From contig NC_092578.1 of assembly GCF_037975245.1 (NCBI RefSeq), positions 17,863,821 to 17,927,820 on the forward strand: DNA of 64,000 nt. The letters are read 5' to 3'. The stretch comes from Apostichopus japonicus (Eukaryota; Echinodermata; Holothuroidea; Aspidochirotida; Stichopodidae). This document shows, one piece after another, positions 11,188 through 22,571 of the stretch. Made by a program: the position numbers and the translations under genes. The notes below the pieces were generated by a model, which was not told the DNA's origin, did no database searches, and saw only the letters and a list, made by a program, of their open reading frames with translations. How positions within the stretch are numbered: position 1 is the first letter of the stretch; each line of letters starts with the position of its first letter.

Positions 11188-14100
11188 TCACCTCTTAGGA
11201 GGCCCTAGTTTTCTTGATGGCTTCTTTGAGATTTCCCTCTGCTGTGAATTAGTGGAACCAGCCCTGGCTTGCAACCTTTCTTTCTTAAGCTGAAGAGATA
11301 CATGAGAAAGGAGAAATTATGAAAAAGTTTTTTTTTTTTTAAATGATGCACCGTGTTTAATAACTGAAGAGTGAAGCAACACAACGTTTAGACTAAGGAT
11401 TGGATGCAGCTTTTTCCGTACAGTTTACAAAATTATTCTACCATTCCCCTATCATTTTCTGTTCATGAACAAGAATTTATGAATAAATAACAAAATATAC
11501 CAGAGCACCCACCAACTTGGGTAAACTAGAACTTACGCTGGAAAGAGTAAGGGCAGGGTGACAGAGGGTTGGGGAGGGGGGGGGGGGGTTGGGGAAGGTG
11601 GGTGAGGTAGCTGCTGAGTTTTCCATGAGTTCAAACTTAACAAATAAAGTCAGCTTAGGACCACTTGTCCTACACCTCTTTCAGTTGGTGTATGAGGGTG
11701 TTAAGAGGTGTAGGAACGTGGGAAGTGGAGGGTGTGAAAGGTGGTTGCCAAGAATGGAACGACACCGTCCAAGTACCCATAAATGTACCCTTTAGGATTC
11801 TCCACTGTCAGGTAAAATCTGTAAGGCGTATCCTTACCCTGGCTTGGTACCTCTGTTCGTAGTAGTCCATGTCTCGGTCCGTTCCTGTGAGGCGTACGGC
11901 ACCGAGTCCGCTTGTGACGGCATCTTCCTCCGAGAGGCCACCGGCTTCGGCGTGCATACGTAGGAAAGGATGGTCGGAAGATGTCACAGGTCCAGAAAAG
12001 AATGATTCGTCTGGAGCTCCTGAAAATATCATAAAGGAAAGTAAAAGTTAAATTAAATTGAATGAAAATAGAAAGTCATTCATCTCTCTTATAAACATAT
12101 TTTTGTTTCTCCAAGATAACTCTTGAATAAAGTGTCCCAAAAAAGGACCTGAGCCTTCACTTTATATCTACGAAGTTGCGACTAGTCCATAGCCTAGATT
12201 CCATGGTTAATAGCAATTTCGGTCTCTGTGTTTATTATCTCATAATAGATACCTATTTTGTCTTCAATCAGACTTGTTCAAGTATTAAGCTGACATCAAC
12301 ACACAAGTAGACACAACTAAATTCACTGGTGAATTTTGTCACTGAATTATATTGTATTATAGAATCAAAGGCTATAAACTGTCCTTGTTCTCCCCCACCT
12401 CCCCCCTTCCCCCTAAACTCATAAGTTTTGGAAACAAATAAATGTAACTAGGATATAAATTTTTTATCAAACACTACATCCAATACTTTCAACAGTCTAT
12501 GTATCTTTGCCCCATAAATTAGTTCACAGGTGCTATCAAATAAAGCTGGGTTTTTTTTTTCATTTTCCATTCGTACATAGACTGACAGCAAAGTTGAAAG
12601 AGCGTTTGTGCAAATTATAGAGCAGCATTCTGAACGAAACAGGTTCTACGTTAAAAATTAATTTATACAAATTAGTTACACAAAGAATGTTTTGCTACGG
12701 TACGTGTCTGCTCGGCAGCACATTTAATTTTGCAAACAAAACCGCTTGATTTTTAAAATTTACATTTATCACATTTGTCAGTGCTTCAGATTGAAGAGAC
12801 ACTCCTCCTACTGTGTATATAAAATAATAATAATAATATCATTATTACTGACTAGGCACCTGTACTGTCAATACTCTCTACCCTTAACTAGGCTGTTTAA
12901 ATAACATGACTGTACTACATTCACTGTTTGAGAACACCTGAACAATAGGAGAAAAATAACAAGAGCAGAGAGAACAGAAATGTCCTGACATTCATTAAGC
13001 TTTGCTTTGTTTCAGACTTTAAAGTGAGGTTAATTGTGACTCTAAAGTTGTCCTAGATCTCTTGCAGGGGATTTTATGCATAAAAATAGCACTATCCAGT
13101 TTTAGATGATAGGGAAGGGATGACAATTGAGTGGAGTACTACCTGTCACAGACAATGTAACACTTGTCTTGAAGAGACAAAAATATTCCAGATTGTTAGT
13201 TGAAACCCCATCTCCATATCTTGTCCCTAGCTTTGGATGTGGTTCATTTAATGTGACCCTCTTTTTCCAGGAAGTGTATCACAACAGGTGTTTGAATAAT
13301 AATAAGAATAATATATTTATTTAAGGTGCACAACAATGTAAATGTTATTGCTCCTTGAAACGTGACAAAATTGGAATATTTGCTTGGCTGTCAATTTATC
13401 CATCAAAAATAAATTTGTGTTTTGGGACCATTATTTTCATCGGTAAATAAATGTTTATACAGAAATGGGAGTTAAAATTTGAAGTTCAACTTCATCGTCA
13501 CGCACGATGATAAATCATCTGATGTAGCCTTATTTGCAAGATATTAACCAAATTTGGAAATTCATATTTTCGCCATATACAGAGTGCTGTGAGGATGTGG
13601 TTCTGAGAAACGGACGTCAAAAATTTGGCCGTGAAGCGATCGAAGTCAGCCTTTGGCATATCCTTTTAATAAACAAGTAAATAAGTTGTCTTGTATGCCT
13701 GCTTTGACAAATACAGCAATAGTATCGATTGCAATTTGTAAAAATTCACTGTGATAGGAAAATGGAGGAGGTTTTTGGATTGCGTTTGACACAAATTGTT
13801 TGTTTGCAATTAATATCCAAACATCTCAATCTGGTTCATACAGTACACACTTTTCAGTATCGAATTTGAATTACTAATATCATTACAATATCAATTTATT
13901 GATTGACAAAACTGTTTACTGCTCTTGTAAACACACCAATACCCCCCCCCCCCCGCCTCCACCCCCCCGGAATCCATTCCGAATCTATAACTGCAAACAT
14001 TCTTACCGACCCCACTGTCGTCTAGACGGAGATAGGCATCAGCTAGTGAGCTAAACCCTGTCAGACCACCCATAGCTGCATAGGGGACATCTTGGCCTAC

Positions 14101-17100
14101 AGGATGGCCCCTAGCCAGGCGCTCTTCCTTGTTTTCGACAACCATCTGATGGAGGTAGGCTGGTTGACCGCATGGACAGCTCCACGGACTCCGAAATGAA
14201 CCACATTTACCTTTACCTGGGTGATGTAAGGAGACTTTGATCTGACCAATTTTTCCATGCTGCAACACTTTTCCTAGAATCCTATAAATTTAACACCCCT
14301 CATTATCCTGGTGACAGGGGTACCGAGAGACTGTCTAAGCCCTGTCTACAATTACAGTATATGGCAAGCATTTTGAGGCATGCCATTTGCCTGTTTATGA
14401 AAATGACAAATAAATTATTCTTTATTCCATTCTTCCCCATGCCCCCCTAATTGACGTCATCCATCAGGCCTGGTTGAGGAATATATGCTACCTGGCATAG
14501 CAACACCGGCATAGTCTGCTATAGGCACTGCTCTATAAAAGTAAGAGAACTTTTTGGCTGACAGTATACTGACAATTTTGTTTAATGGCCTGTTAAGTCA
14601 TTTCAGCATCGAGGGTTCAATAATGTTCAAATTCTGAGTGTTGATAACAAGTAGCAAGTTTCACAGCGATGAGCAGGGTCTCAAGATGTCCAAATTCTTG
14701 AATACTCATCTGCTTGTCAACCTCTGCTGTTTTATTTTTCCTTGCTTTTTTAACTCTTCAAACTGATATGCAGCCTTTTACGCGAGAGTCAACCTCTCTT
14801 AAAAATTTATTTTTTTAATTCAATAACAGCGAATAATTCTTACTTATTTTTGATTGTGATGAAGTTGCATAACTGGCAAAAGGGAAACATAAAAAAACAC
14901 CAAAAAACTGGAAAAAATGTAACCTCTGAAAGCTTAATATTCTTCACTTTTTTAAAAAAAAAACCTTATCCATTTTGAAGCACAAAATCATATAGTTCAC
15001 TATTGGGTGAGGACCGCTTGGAACTTAATTTCAACAGTTAACTATCATGGCTTACATTTCACACAAGCGTGGCCGTCACCCTCGTCGTGGTCTTCACTAA
15101 AGTGCTTACATCTGCACCTCACAGACTGGCTGCCATTCATCGGCACGTACTGAAAGGTCGAGCAACGGCACTTTTTCAATTTACATGGCAGATCGATTGG
15201 TCTCACCGTTGGCAAAACTTGAAAGTCTGTCTTGTGTTGCTTGTATCTGCACACACACAAATATAAATTTATATATATATAATAAAAAAAATAATACATT
15301 ATTAGAATGAAAGAAAGCATTTCGAAATGACATGAAACTCAGCACTTTTTCATAAAAAAAATTGTTAACAAAAATTGAAATAAATCAGCCATCAAGAAAC
15401 TATCAAGCAGTACTGAGAACAAATTGCTGATCTGCAATAATTGCAAAGCTCCACCGCCTCCTTCACCACCACACCAGAACGAACAAACCCGAGGGTGCAT
15501 TACCACTGTAAACCCAAACAGTCCCGGAAAACATTCAAGCATGAGACATATGACCATATGTATCTTAATGGTAGGAATGGGCAGCAATGTTGTAATGTAC
15601 GTGTGCTGATAAAGAAGTGTCTGATAGTAGTATAACTTAATTTAGGAAAAGGTATTTATCAAGTTGTGGTAGCTCCAAGACTAAACAAAAGATTTTTGAT
15701 GAATGAACAAAAGATTTTTCGATGAATGTTTTTCGATGTTTTGTGGCTCAACTAAGCTAAGTACTTGAAGAAACTTAATATTTAGTAAAATGCTAAAAAG
15801 TCAGCTTTCCTTTGACAAAGAGTTGATAATAATATCAAAAGTGGGTTATATAACAGTACAATGCCAAGATAATGACTAAACCATCCACAGTTTGGGCAAG
15901 AAGACCACTACATACATCAACATCAACTGTATATCCTTTTAAGGAGGCTTCATTGAGGAAATGCTAATGGCTTGATGACATTAATGACTGACTTGCATTA
16001 TTTATTGAACTTTGCATTAGATCTCTACAAATCGGTTGTAATTTTGGCAAGAAAGTAGAGTTTAGATCATAACGTGGGATTACTTCAGAGTACGAACTAG
16101 TGCCCAAGAAGAGATTGAAGACAAGTGTTGGTTTGGCCATGATTAACATGGTGTGCATCGTAAGGCTATAAAATATTTAAAAATTGATCATGCTGATAAC
16201 TATACATATAGAGACTGTCGTTCTAGGCCTACAATTGGATAAATACTTCTATTTATCAATTCCAAAAAACTGGAACAAAATGTAACCTTTGAAAGCTAAA
16301 TATTCTGGATCTTTTTTTTTTCCCAAAAAGACCTTTTCAAACTTGAAGAACAAAATATATATATAGTTCACTATTGGGTGAGGACTGTTTGGAACTTTCA
16401 TGCAATTTTAATAGTTAACTGAAGATGACAATATAAAAAAGAAGTTCAACATATTTATGTACATCATATAGGCATGCATCGGTTATTACATCGCATGCCA
16501 ATAACATACAATCATTTGCCGTGTATTATTACCCTTCCATATTGGATAGAATTTTGGGGGAAATTTTTTACAATAATAATGGTAATAATCATATAAGTTA
16601 AACCATTGAAAACACATTGCAATTTATTTTTCTTTCAGTAGGTGCCCAAAAAATTCTCAGCATATTGCCCAAATTTTCACAAATTTATTTTGTTAGGGGG
16701 CTGTAGACCCCCCCCCCAGTCCCCCGCTTCCTACGCCTATGTCGACAGCTGATGGTCAATCACATCCATCCATCATTTTCTCACCTGTGCTGACAAAAGC
16801 ATAATGTCTCTGGCCCAACAAGCTTGCAATCCATTCCATTTGGAGAAGTCCATGAAACAAAGAGTCTATTCTTCAGTCTGGCTGGTAAGACCTTTTTCTT
16901 GTAGTTTTCATATTCTTCAGGAGTGAATAATTGTCCATTGTCATCGTCTCCAACAATCCTGTGATATTATTATTAAAATTTAAAAAAAAAAAAACTTCTT
17001 TCAGACCTGTGTCAACTGCATTTAAATGAATCTAACTTTTGTCTTTGCTAAAGATTTTTTCGGCCGTGTCTCTTTATATCAACTGCTCAGCTACCATGAT

Positions 17101-17879
17101 CGTGAAGTGAATAAAGAATATCAACATAAAAGCATGCCTCTAATATAGCTAGTTGGGCAGCCATACAGACGAGCAGACATGCTACTGCCAGGCTCCCTTG
17201 ACCATTGACTAGCCACATGTGGTAAAAACTGCATTTTGTATTAACTGTCCCACAATGTTCTGATACTTAACTTGTTAGGCTACCCCTGAGATATATCTAA
17301 GGTTGTGGCTATTTTCCCAAATGTTGGGTGAAAATGCATGATTGCATGGCATGCTTGCTACTTCACCCTATCACAATCCATGAACTTAGTTAGAGGCTCA
17401 TCAAGCCACAGAAAAAAGGACTTGTATTTATGCATCCTATCTAAACAGTTATATAGCGCACTGTGTTCAGATACACTTATATCTTTTATAGGCCCTAGGC
17501 CTAGTTGTGTATTGTACTGAACGAAAGACTTGTTATTGAACAGGTGTCCGAACTTCGCAGTGTTCCGAACTTCACAATACTGACTATACTGAAGGCATAT
17601 AGTTGCCTGTTGAACTACCTTACTTGGACCTAGGATATGCTTAGTAAAGCAAAAACTAACTTAGCATCTAGGTCTAAACCAGTCCTACATAACAGTGTAA
17701 ATAAGTTATGTGTTACTTTTTAGACGCATATTGCCTAGGCTAGGCCATAACGTTAACGTTAGGCCAAAGACACTTTAATCGAAATGCAAGAAACCGCTAA
17801 CAAACCGTCGATAATTCAAGTAGGCATCTACTGCCTCTGCTGAGCCTGGTCCAAATTTCAGAATGTCTGGTTCACTCAT
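11188..17879 (-). CDS. FAM221A: FAM221A orthologue (cysteine-rich FAM221 family)
   Basis: Six coding exons on the minus strand, 17879-17806, 16958-16785, 15246-15056, 14216-14007, 12019-11838 and 11289-11188, join in phase to give 310 aa (vertebrate proteins are about 300). Landmarks follow the vertebrate order: AYLNYRRIVG, LFTPEEYENYKKKVLP, NRLFVSW, MDCKLVGPETLCFC, HRYKQHKTDF, PIDLPCK, a Cys-rich block with CRCKHF, CPCGQPAY, PVGQDVPYAAMGGLTGFSSL, RLDDSGVG, then YYEQRYQARV and a basic tail. The first ATG precedes MSEPDILKF. The clustered Cys/His residues suggest metal binding, but the molecular function of this family is poorly known. One ambiguity is the exon 4 acceptor: a second AG six bases downstream would remove two residues. 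The gene is head to head with CMAH. Confidence 0.95.
14900..15043 (+). repeat. Direct repeat, copy 1 (FAM221A intron 3)
   Basis: It begins AAAAAACTGGAAAAAATGTAA and ends with TTCACTATTGGGTGAGGAC and CAGTTAAC. It is clearly the same sequence as 16262-16420. It ends only 12 bp from the donor end of FAM221A exon 3. Confidence 0.85.
16262..16420 (+). repeat. Direct repeat, copy 2 (FAM221A intron 2)
   Basis: A diverged copy of 14900-15043 in the same orientation (AAAAAACTGGAACAAAATG, TTCACTATTGGGTGAGGAC, TAGTTAACTG). The two copies bracket FAM221A exon 3. Confidence 0.85.
16470..16742 (-). mobile_element. Fragment of the GGCGTAGGA-terminus repeat family
   Basis: The right end reads, in reverse, CATAGGCGTAGGAAGCGGGG with a GGGGG...CAGCCCCC inner stretch, matching the terminus at 3405. 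GTTATTACATCGCATGCCA near 16482 is shared with the 3405 copy. The far terminus and target duplication were not identified. Confidence 0.5.
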
Positions 17880-18331
17880 ACTTATATCAATCCAATGATC
17901 AGATATTACTTTGTTACTATTAGGAACAGGTGCCTTCGAAGTTCAAGTACAAATTCACTGGTAAGGCACACTGGTTGATTTAACGTTAGGTGTAGTTCCG
18001 CGAAAACGAAGAAACAAGTTGAATCGTTATTAGGATAAAAACTGCTATTTCGTTTGGATGTTTTAATTCTGCGATCTTTCCTTACATTAAAATTATTTTT
18101 TACCATTATATATGCTAAAAATCATTTATGGACTAGGCCTAGGTAGACCAAACGATGGAAACATGTCAATGAAAATTTAATATCAAGCGAGTAACCTGTT
18201 ACCATAGCAACTTAAGATACCACTCCGTGCAATCGGGTGCATCCACTGATCTACACTTTACAATGGGTGCATCACGTTTCAAGCAATAGGCCTAAGATTT
18301 GTTTGTATAATTCAGTTACATAGGTTACTAA
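17880..18331. other. FAM221A upstream region
   Basis: Presumed promoter side of FAM221A. No further exon, TATA box or recognised regulatory motif could be assigned with confidence. Confidence 0.4.
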
Positions 18332-18995
18332 CAAGGGCGGCGGAACCGGGGGGGCACAGGGGGCACGTGCCCCCCCCACTTTTCCTCAGGTTAAAAATGT
18401 GCCCTTTTTCTACATAAAAATTGAGGTGTCTCAAGTTAGCAAGAGGCCAGGGAACCAGAATGAACACTCGGGAAGGGCCGTTTCCGGCCATCTGAGGGGT
18501 TTGTAAAACCAAAAATTTTCTTGCACGCTCCGCGCCAACCGATGGTGGCGCTCCGCTCAGATAGTCGTGCATACAACTTTGCAAATCCTGGCTACGCCCC
18601 TGACTTTTAATGAATTTCTGTGGGTCAAACTCAAAGCTTATTTCGAATGGAAAAAAATTGGTTAAGATATTAACAAGAAATAAACTCTAATTCGGAAGAT
18701 TCCTACATTAGCAACTAGCATGATTTCACCTCATTTTGTCTCAAAAGAAAACTTGTTCCTTGTTTCCCAATTTGCACATTGGATATTGCAGTGCTAGTAT
18801 GCATATTTTCCTTGAGGGGGGGGGGGGGCGGGACGTTGATGGAGTGATGTGTATACGCAAATAAGTTAATACAATAAGAGTTATCAAGGGTACTAAATAT
18901 AAGGCTGCATCAGTCCAATCGAATTTCTGCAAAGTGCCCTTTGATGTCGGTGCCCCCCCCCCCCCCCCAGATTAAAAGTGCTTCCGCCGCCCTTG
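18332..18995. mobile_element. hAT-like element with perfect 8-bp target duplication, 664 bp
   Basis: Terminal inverted repeats are CAAGGGCGGCGGAAC at the left and GCTTCCGCCGCCCTTG at the right. GTTACTAA occurs directly outside both ends (18324-18331 and 18996-19003). The interior holds a CACGTG-centred palindrome (GGGGGCACGTGCCCCC, about 18360). It also holds the right end of the other MITE family (18478-18601, ending GGCTACGCCCCTG). It is therefore nested or chimeric. No transposase reading frame is present. Confidence 0.9.
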
Positions 18996-19003
18996 GTTAC
19001 TAA

Positions 19004-21648
19004 GAATATACGCGATTGAATAAATTAGCTCGTTCGGGCCGCAGATGAAAGTGGTTCAAACTCTGTTAGCCTATATGTAACTTATAGTCAATTTGAGATA
19101 TCAAAATTATGGAATAACAGTCAAATCGGGAAATAATATGATTTAATTTCATGACCTTTTTTTCAAAACCCAATTATTAGTATGGCAAATGTTTCTTTTT
19201 CTTCACATAGATATTATGTAAAAGATCATCGCAGTATTGGCCCCAAATTTGAAAGTTTTCAGCTGAGTCTGGCTATTTATCCCAGTAATCAATCGATTGG
19301 AAGTTAGTTAAACGTTTCAGTGAGGAAATATACCTCAGTATAAAAGGCTATAATACTTTTTGAAGTTAGAGCATGAGCTAGTGGCCATCTGGGGTTTGGG
19401 AAGGGAGGGAGTGGGGCAATATAATGCACTTGCACATAACAGTTATTCACATACACAATGGGATATCAGACTGATATTACTGGCTACGTACTTAGGATAC
19501 AATGTTATTGTTAAGTTATTTCTTCCACTGTTTACATTCTTGGCTCAGTAATTAAACGTACAGAACCGTCTGAACGTTTAAAATAAATATCTGCCATAAT
19601 ACTTCACCAACTCGTTGACCAACAATTCTTGAACAACTTTTACTTTTCGCCGGGTTTTACAAACATCTAGTGTATACTCACTTTGAGCAGTTTTGTCAAC
19701 ATGAAGAACGCCCCCTACTATAAACTGGCCCTCAAATGACCTTGAAAAAAAGGATTAACATTTGCCCGGTGGACGGTTGAAGGCATTTTTTCTGTTGACA
19801 AACTATTCAAGAATATTCGATAACAAATCATATTGAAGACTTATATGAGATAAAATGCGAAAGATAAAAAATGAAGGATATGCATTCTTAATATTTGATA
19901 CAGTCTCAAAATTTTTGACTTTTTATTTCAAAATGTGTGAACATGTTTCTCGAAATTTCGATAATTGTACAATTTCAATTTTCTATCTTTCAAATTTTGT
20001 CCACCCCCAATATTCAAAAGTGTGTCACGTGTGTGTGATACTCAAATCTAAAAAATCTGAAGAAAAAAAAATGTTGTGCTTACCGGTGACTAAACGAAAA
20101 TCATCTGATACGTACGTTGTGGACTAGTAGTACAACATGCTCTTTGTACCCAGTGAGCAAAACCGCCTAGGCTATGATAGCATTTGTTTCACACGTCAAT
20201 ATTATGTGCTTTATAGGCTTCCGTAATTTGTTATGCAACCACACCTCAGAAATCTGTTTCTATGAAATACATGTGTACATTGCTTGGCTTAGGCTCGATA
20301 CAGTTGCAGATGCACGTTCAGATACTCACGTAAGCTAGCATGAAGTTTCACTTTTCACTTGAAGTCACTACACTGATACGTTAGCGTTACTTATTGCTTA
20401 AAACGTACTTGTACAGAAGGTAATTTTGCTACAAATTTAATATAAGCCTGATTTTGGATAATGTAATAGTGGTGTACCACGCCGATGGTTAGTCTACGTA
20501 CAGTTCAACAATTGGATAAATTTGCCTTTATTCTTAAGAATAACCCACTTAGATTCGGGGTCGTAACGGCTAGACTTGGGCTCGCCGCTTACTGGTACAC
20601 GTAGGCTACACTTACACTTTTAGTTTACAGTAGTTTTCGCCATATGCATAGGCTAGCCTAGTACTAGTAGTAGTCCATTAAGTTAGTGTCTGCTTATGGA
20701 ATAACCGGTCAAACTGAAAAGAATGTGAAGAAAGGAATATTTTAATGATAGTGGGCTTAGTCTAATCTAAGTTGTTAGGCTTTGGCTAGGCCTACTCCTA
20801 TTCCTTAACTAAACTTAAAACTAGTAAAAGCCAAGGTACAGTGGGAGGATAGGCAATTCACAAAACGTTATTGCAGAGGAATACCATTCAGATTTTTGGA
20901 TGTGGTTAATTGGAAATTTAACGGATGTAATGTGAAAAGTGACAACCTGTATATGCTCTTTATGTTGCTAAACCTCTTTCAACCAGTATAAACATCTTGT
21001 TCATACAGGGTTGTATTATTACTTTGTCTTACAATGCATTGTAGTTTTATTGTATTCACTGTTGCTGGTACATACCGCTTTGTTTCCACCCTTCAGTACA
21101 CTTAGGTTCGTCATAATTGATGAGTATAAACCATTAGTCAGGCAGACTCAGTATGGTATCAAATGAGCAACCACTTATAATTTAGTTTGACAATAGCAGC
21201 GTGATCTGAACTTTTGGTGCCACATTTGAATTTTGAATTTCTAAATATACATGCCTATGTTTCTTTTAATTGTAAGAAATAATCCCACAAATCTGTGTCA
21301 TTTAGTGCCCAATGAAACTGAAGTTTGGACAATTATGTTCTTACTCTCATACAGCAATTATAAAGAGTAAATACTCTCACACTGTTTGGTAAATTCAGAC
21401 CCGCCCCCTCCTCCCCTGCCTCCAACTTGTAAGCCAACAGATGGTTCATATATTCCTTGCCCCTTTTAAAAAAAATTCAGCAGTAGCCTATGTGGTGTAC
21501 TGCTTTATAGACCTGTACTGCTGTATAGCAGCTGTGTATTAAATGTATTCTCCATCGTAACAAGTTTCCAAGTTTAAATAGCCTGTACAATCATATTGAT
21601 ACTCTCTGCTGATTACATGATACTATCATACAAGTATATATATAGGCC
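19004..21648. other. Intergenic region between FAM221A and CMAH
   Basis: No coding exon could be supported. A 90-codon open stretch at 19855-20127 was considered, but it has no domain or splice context. A non-coding first exon and promoter of CMAH probably lie between here and 22539, but I cannot place them. Confidence 0.4.
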
Positions 21649-21919
21649 GTGGCTATTCTTACGACTAGTCGTAACAATTATTTATAAACTATTCTTACGA
21701 CAAAGGCGAATTCAAGCGCAGTAAAGTAAATAAAGCAACTGCGCATGTAGTAGGGGTAACCCAAACCCTAACTTTAACCCTAAACCCCAATCCTAACCCT
21801 AACCCTAACCGGAAGTGATTGTTACTCCGGGTCGTAAAAATAGTACTCCTGTCATACAAATAGCAACTGCGCATGCGTAATCGGAAATTATTCTTACGAA
21901 TAGTCGTAAGAATAGCCAC
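21649..21919. mobile_element. MITE carrying an interstitial telomere-like tract
   Basis: The ends are inverted repeats starting GTGGCTATTCTTACGACTA; the right end reads TCGTAAGAATAGCCAC. Each terminus is itself near-palindromic (TTACGACTAGTCGTAA). The middle (about 21759-21810) is a degenerate run of CCCTAA hexamers, the complement of TTAGGG. It also contains two ACTGCGCATG motifs. TATATA sequence on both sides may be the target site. Length is 271 bp. Confidence 0.8.
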
Positions 21920-22189
21920 TTTGATATATATACATTACTGTTACTGTAATGGGTAATGAAGACAGGGCTAATCTCTTTGTAATTTGATCTTTGAGTACCT
22001 TCAATTATGTTATACATTATAACACTCCTGAGGTATGTAACCTTTGTGTGTAGTTGGATAATTACCTTACTATGGATAAGCAAGTTAGTTGTATGTAAAT
22101 CTTGATGTATCCTTTTTCGACAAGTGGGTCAACTGCGTAAATAAGTATTTATAAATGCCATAATTTCCAGTAGGCTTGATTATGCAAAT

Positions 22190-22345
22190 TCTTTACTAGC
22201 CGAGGCAACATCTACCCTCAGCTGCTCAAATTGTTCACAGAGTGAATAAATTACTGCCATAACTTCAATACTGAAAGAGCTGCATTGGTTACCTATGAAG
22301 TATAAATGTACGCATAGATTGTAAAATCCTCGTTTTGGCCTTTCT
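22190..22345 (+). mobile_element. Small non-LTR retrotransposon relic
   Basis: One frame reads ILKELHWLPMKYK near 22270-22312, the conserved LHWLPV(K/R)xR motif of the C-terminal part of LINE reverse transcriptases. The flanking frame is broken by stops. It lies just upstream of the first CMAH coding exon. Confidence 0.65.
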
Positions 22346-22539
22346 TAATCTTTATGATTATTAAGATTAAGAAACTCTCCCCCCCCATTCCCCCCCAGAA
22401 AGAAAAAGGATGTTAGCAGTCATGCCTCATTTATCATGTAAGTAATGAGATTAAAAGTGCATGTTGTCCCAGGTTGTAAACCATTTGTTTTGTTGATAGT
22501 TTTACTGTATTTTTTTTTATTTGGCTTCTAAAAATGCAG

Positions 22540-22571
22540 ACTTTAAAAATTCAGACTGAGACTGTATAACT
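22540..22571 (+). other. CMAH: Candidate CMAH 5' UTR start with splice acceptor
   Basis: A pyrimidine-rich stretch and AAATGCAG precede position 22540, giving a plausible 3' splice site about 32 bp before the CMAH ATG. An alternative acceptor is ATTCAG ending at 22554. This implies an upstream non-coding first exon. I could not locate it. Confidence 0.45.

Noticed and set aside
19855-20127. 90-codon open frame between FAM221A and CMAH
   Set aside because: AT-rich composition, no recognised domain, no splice or promoter evidence.
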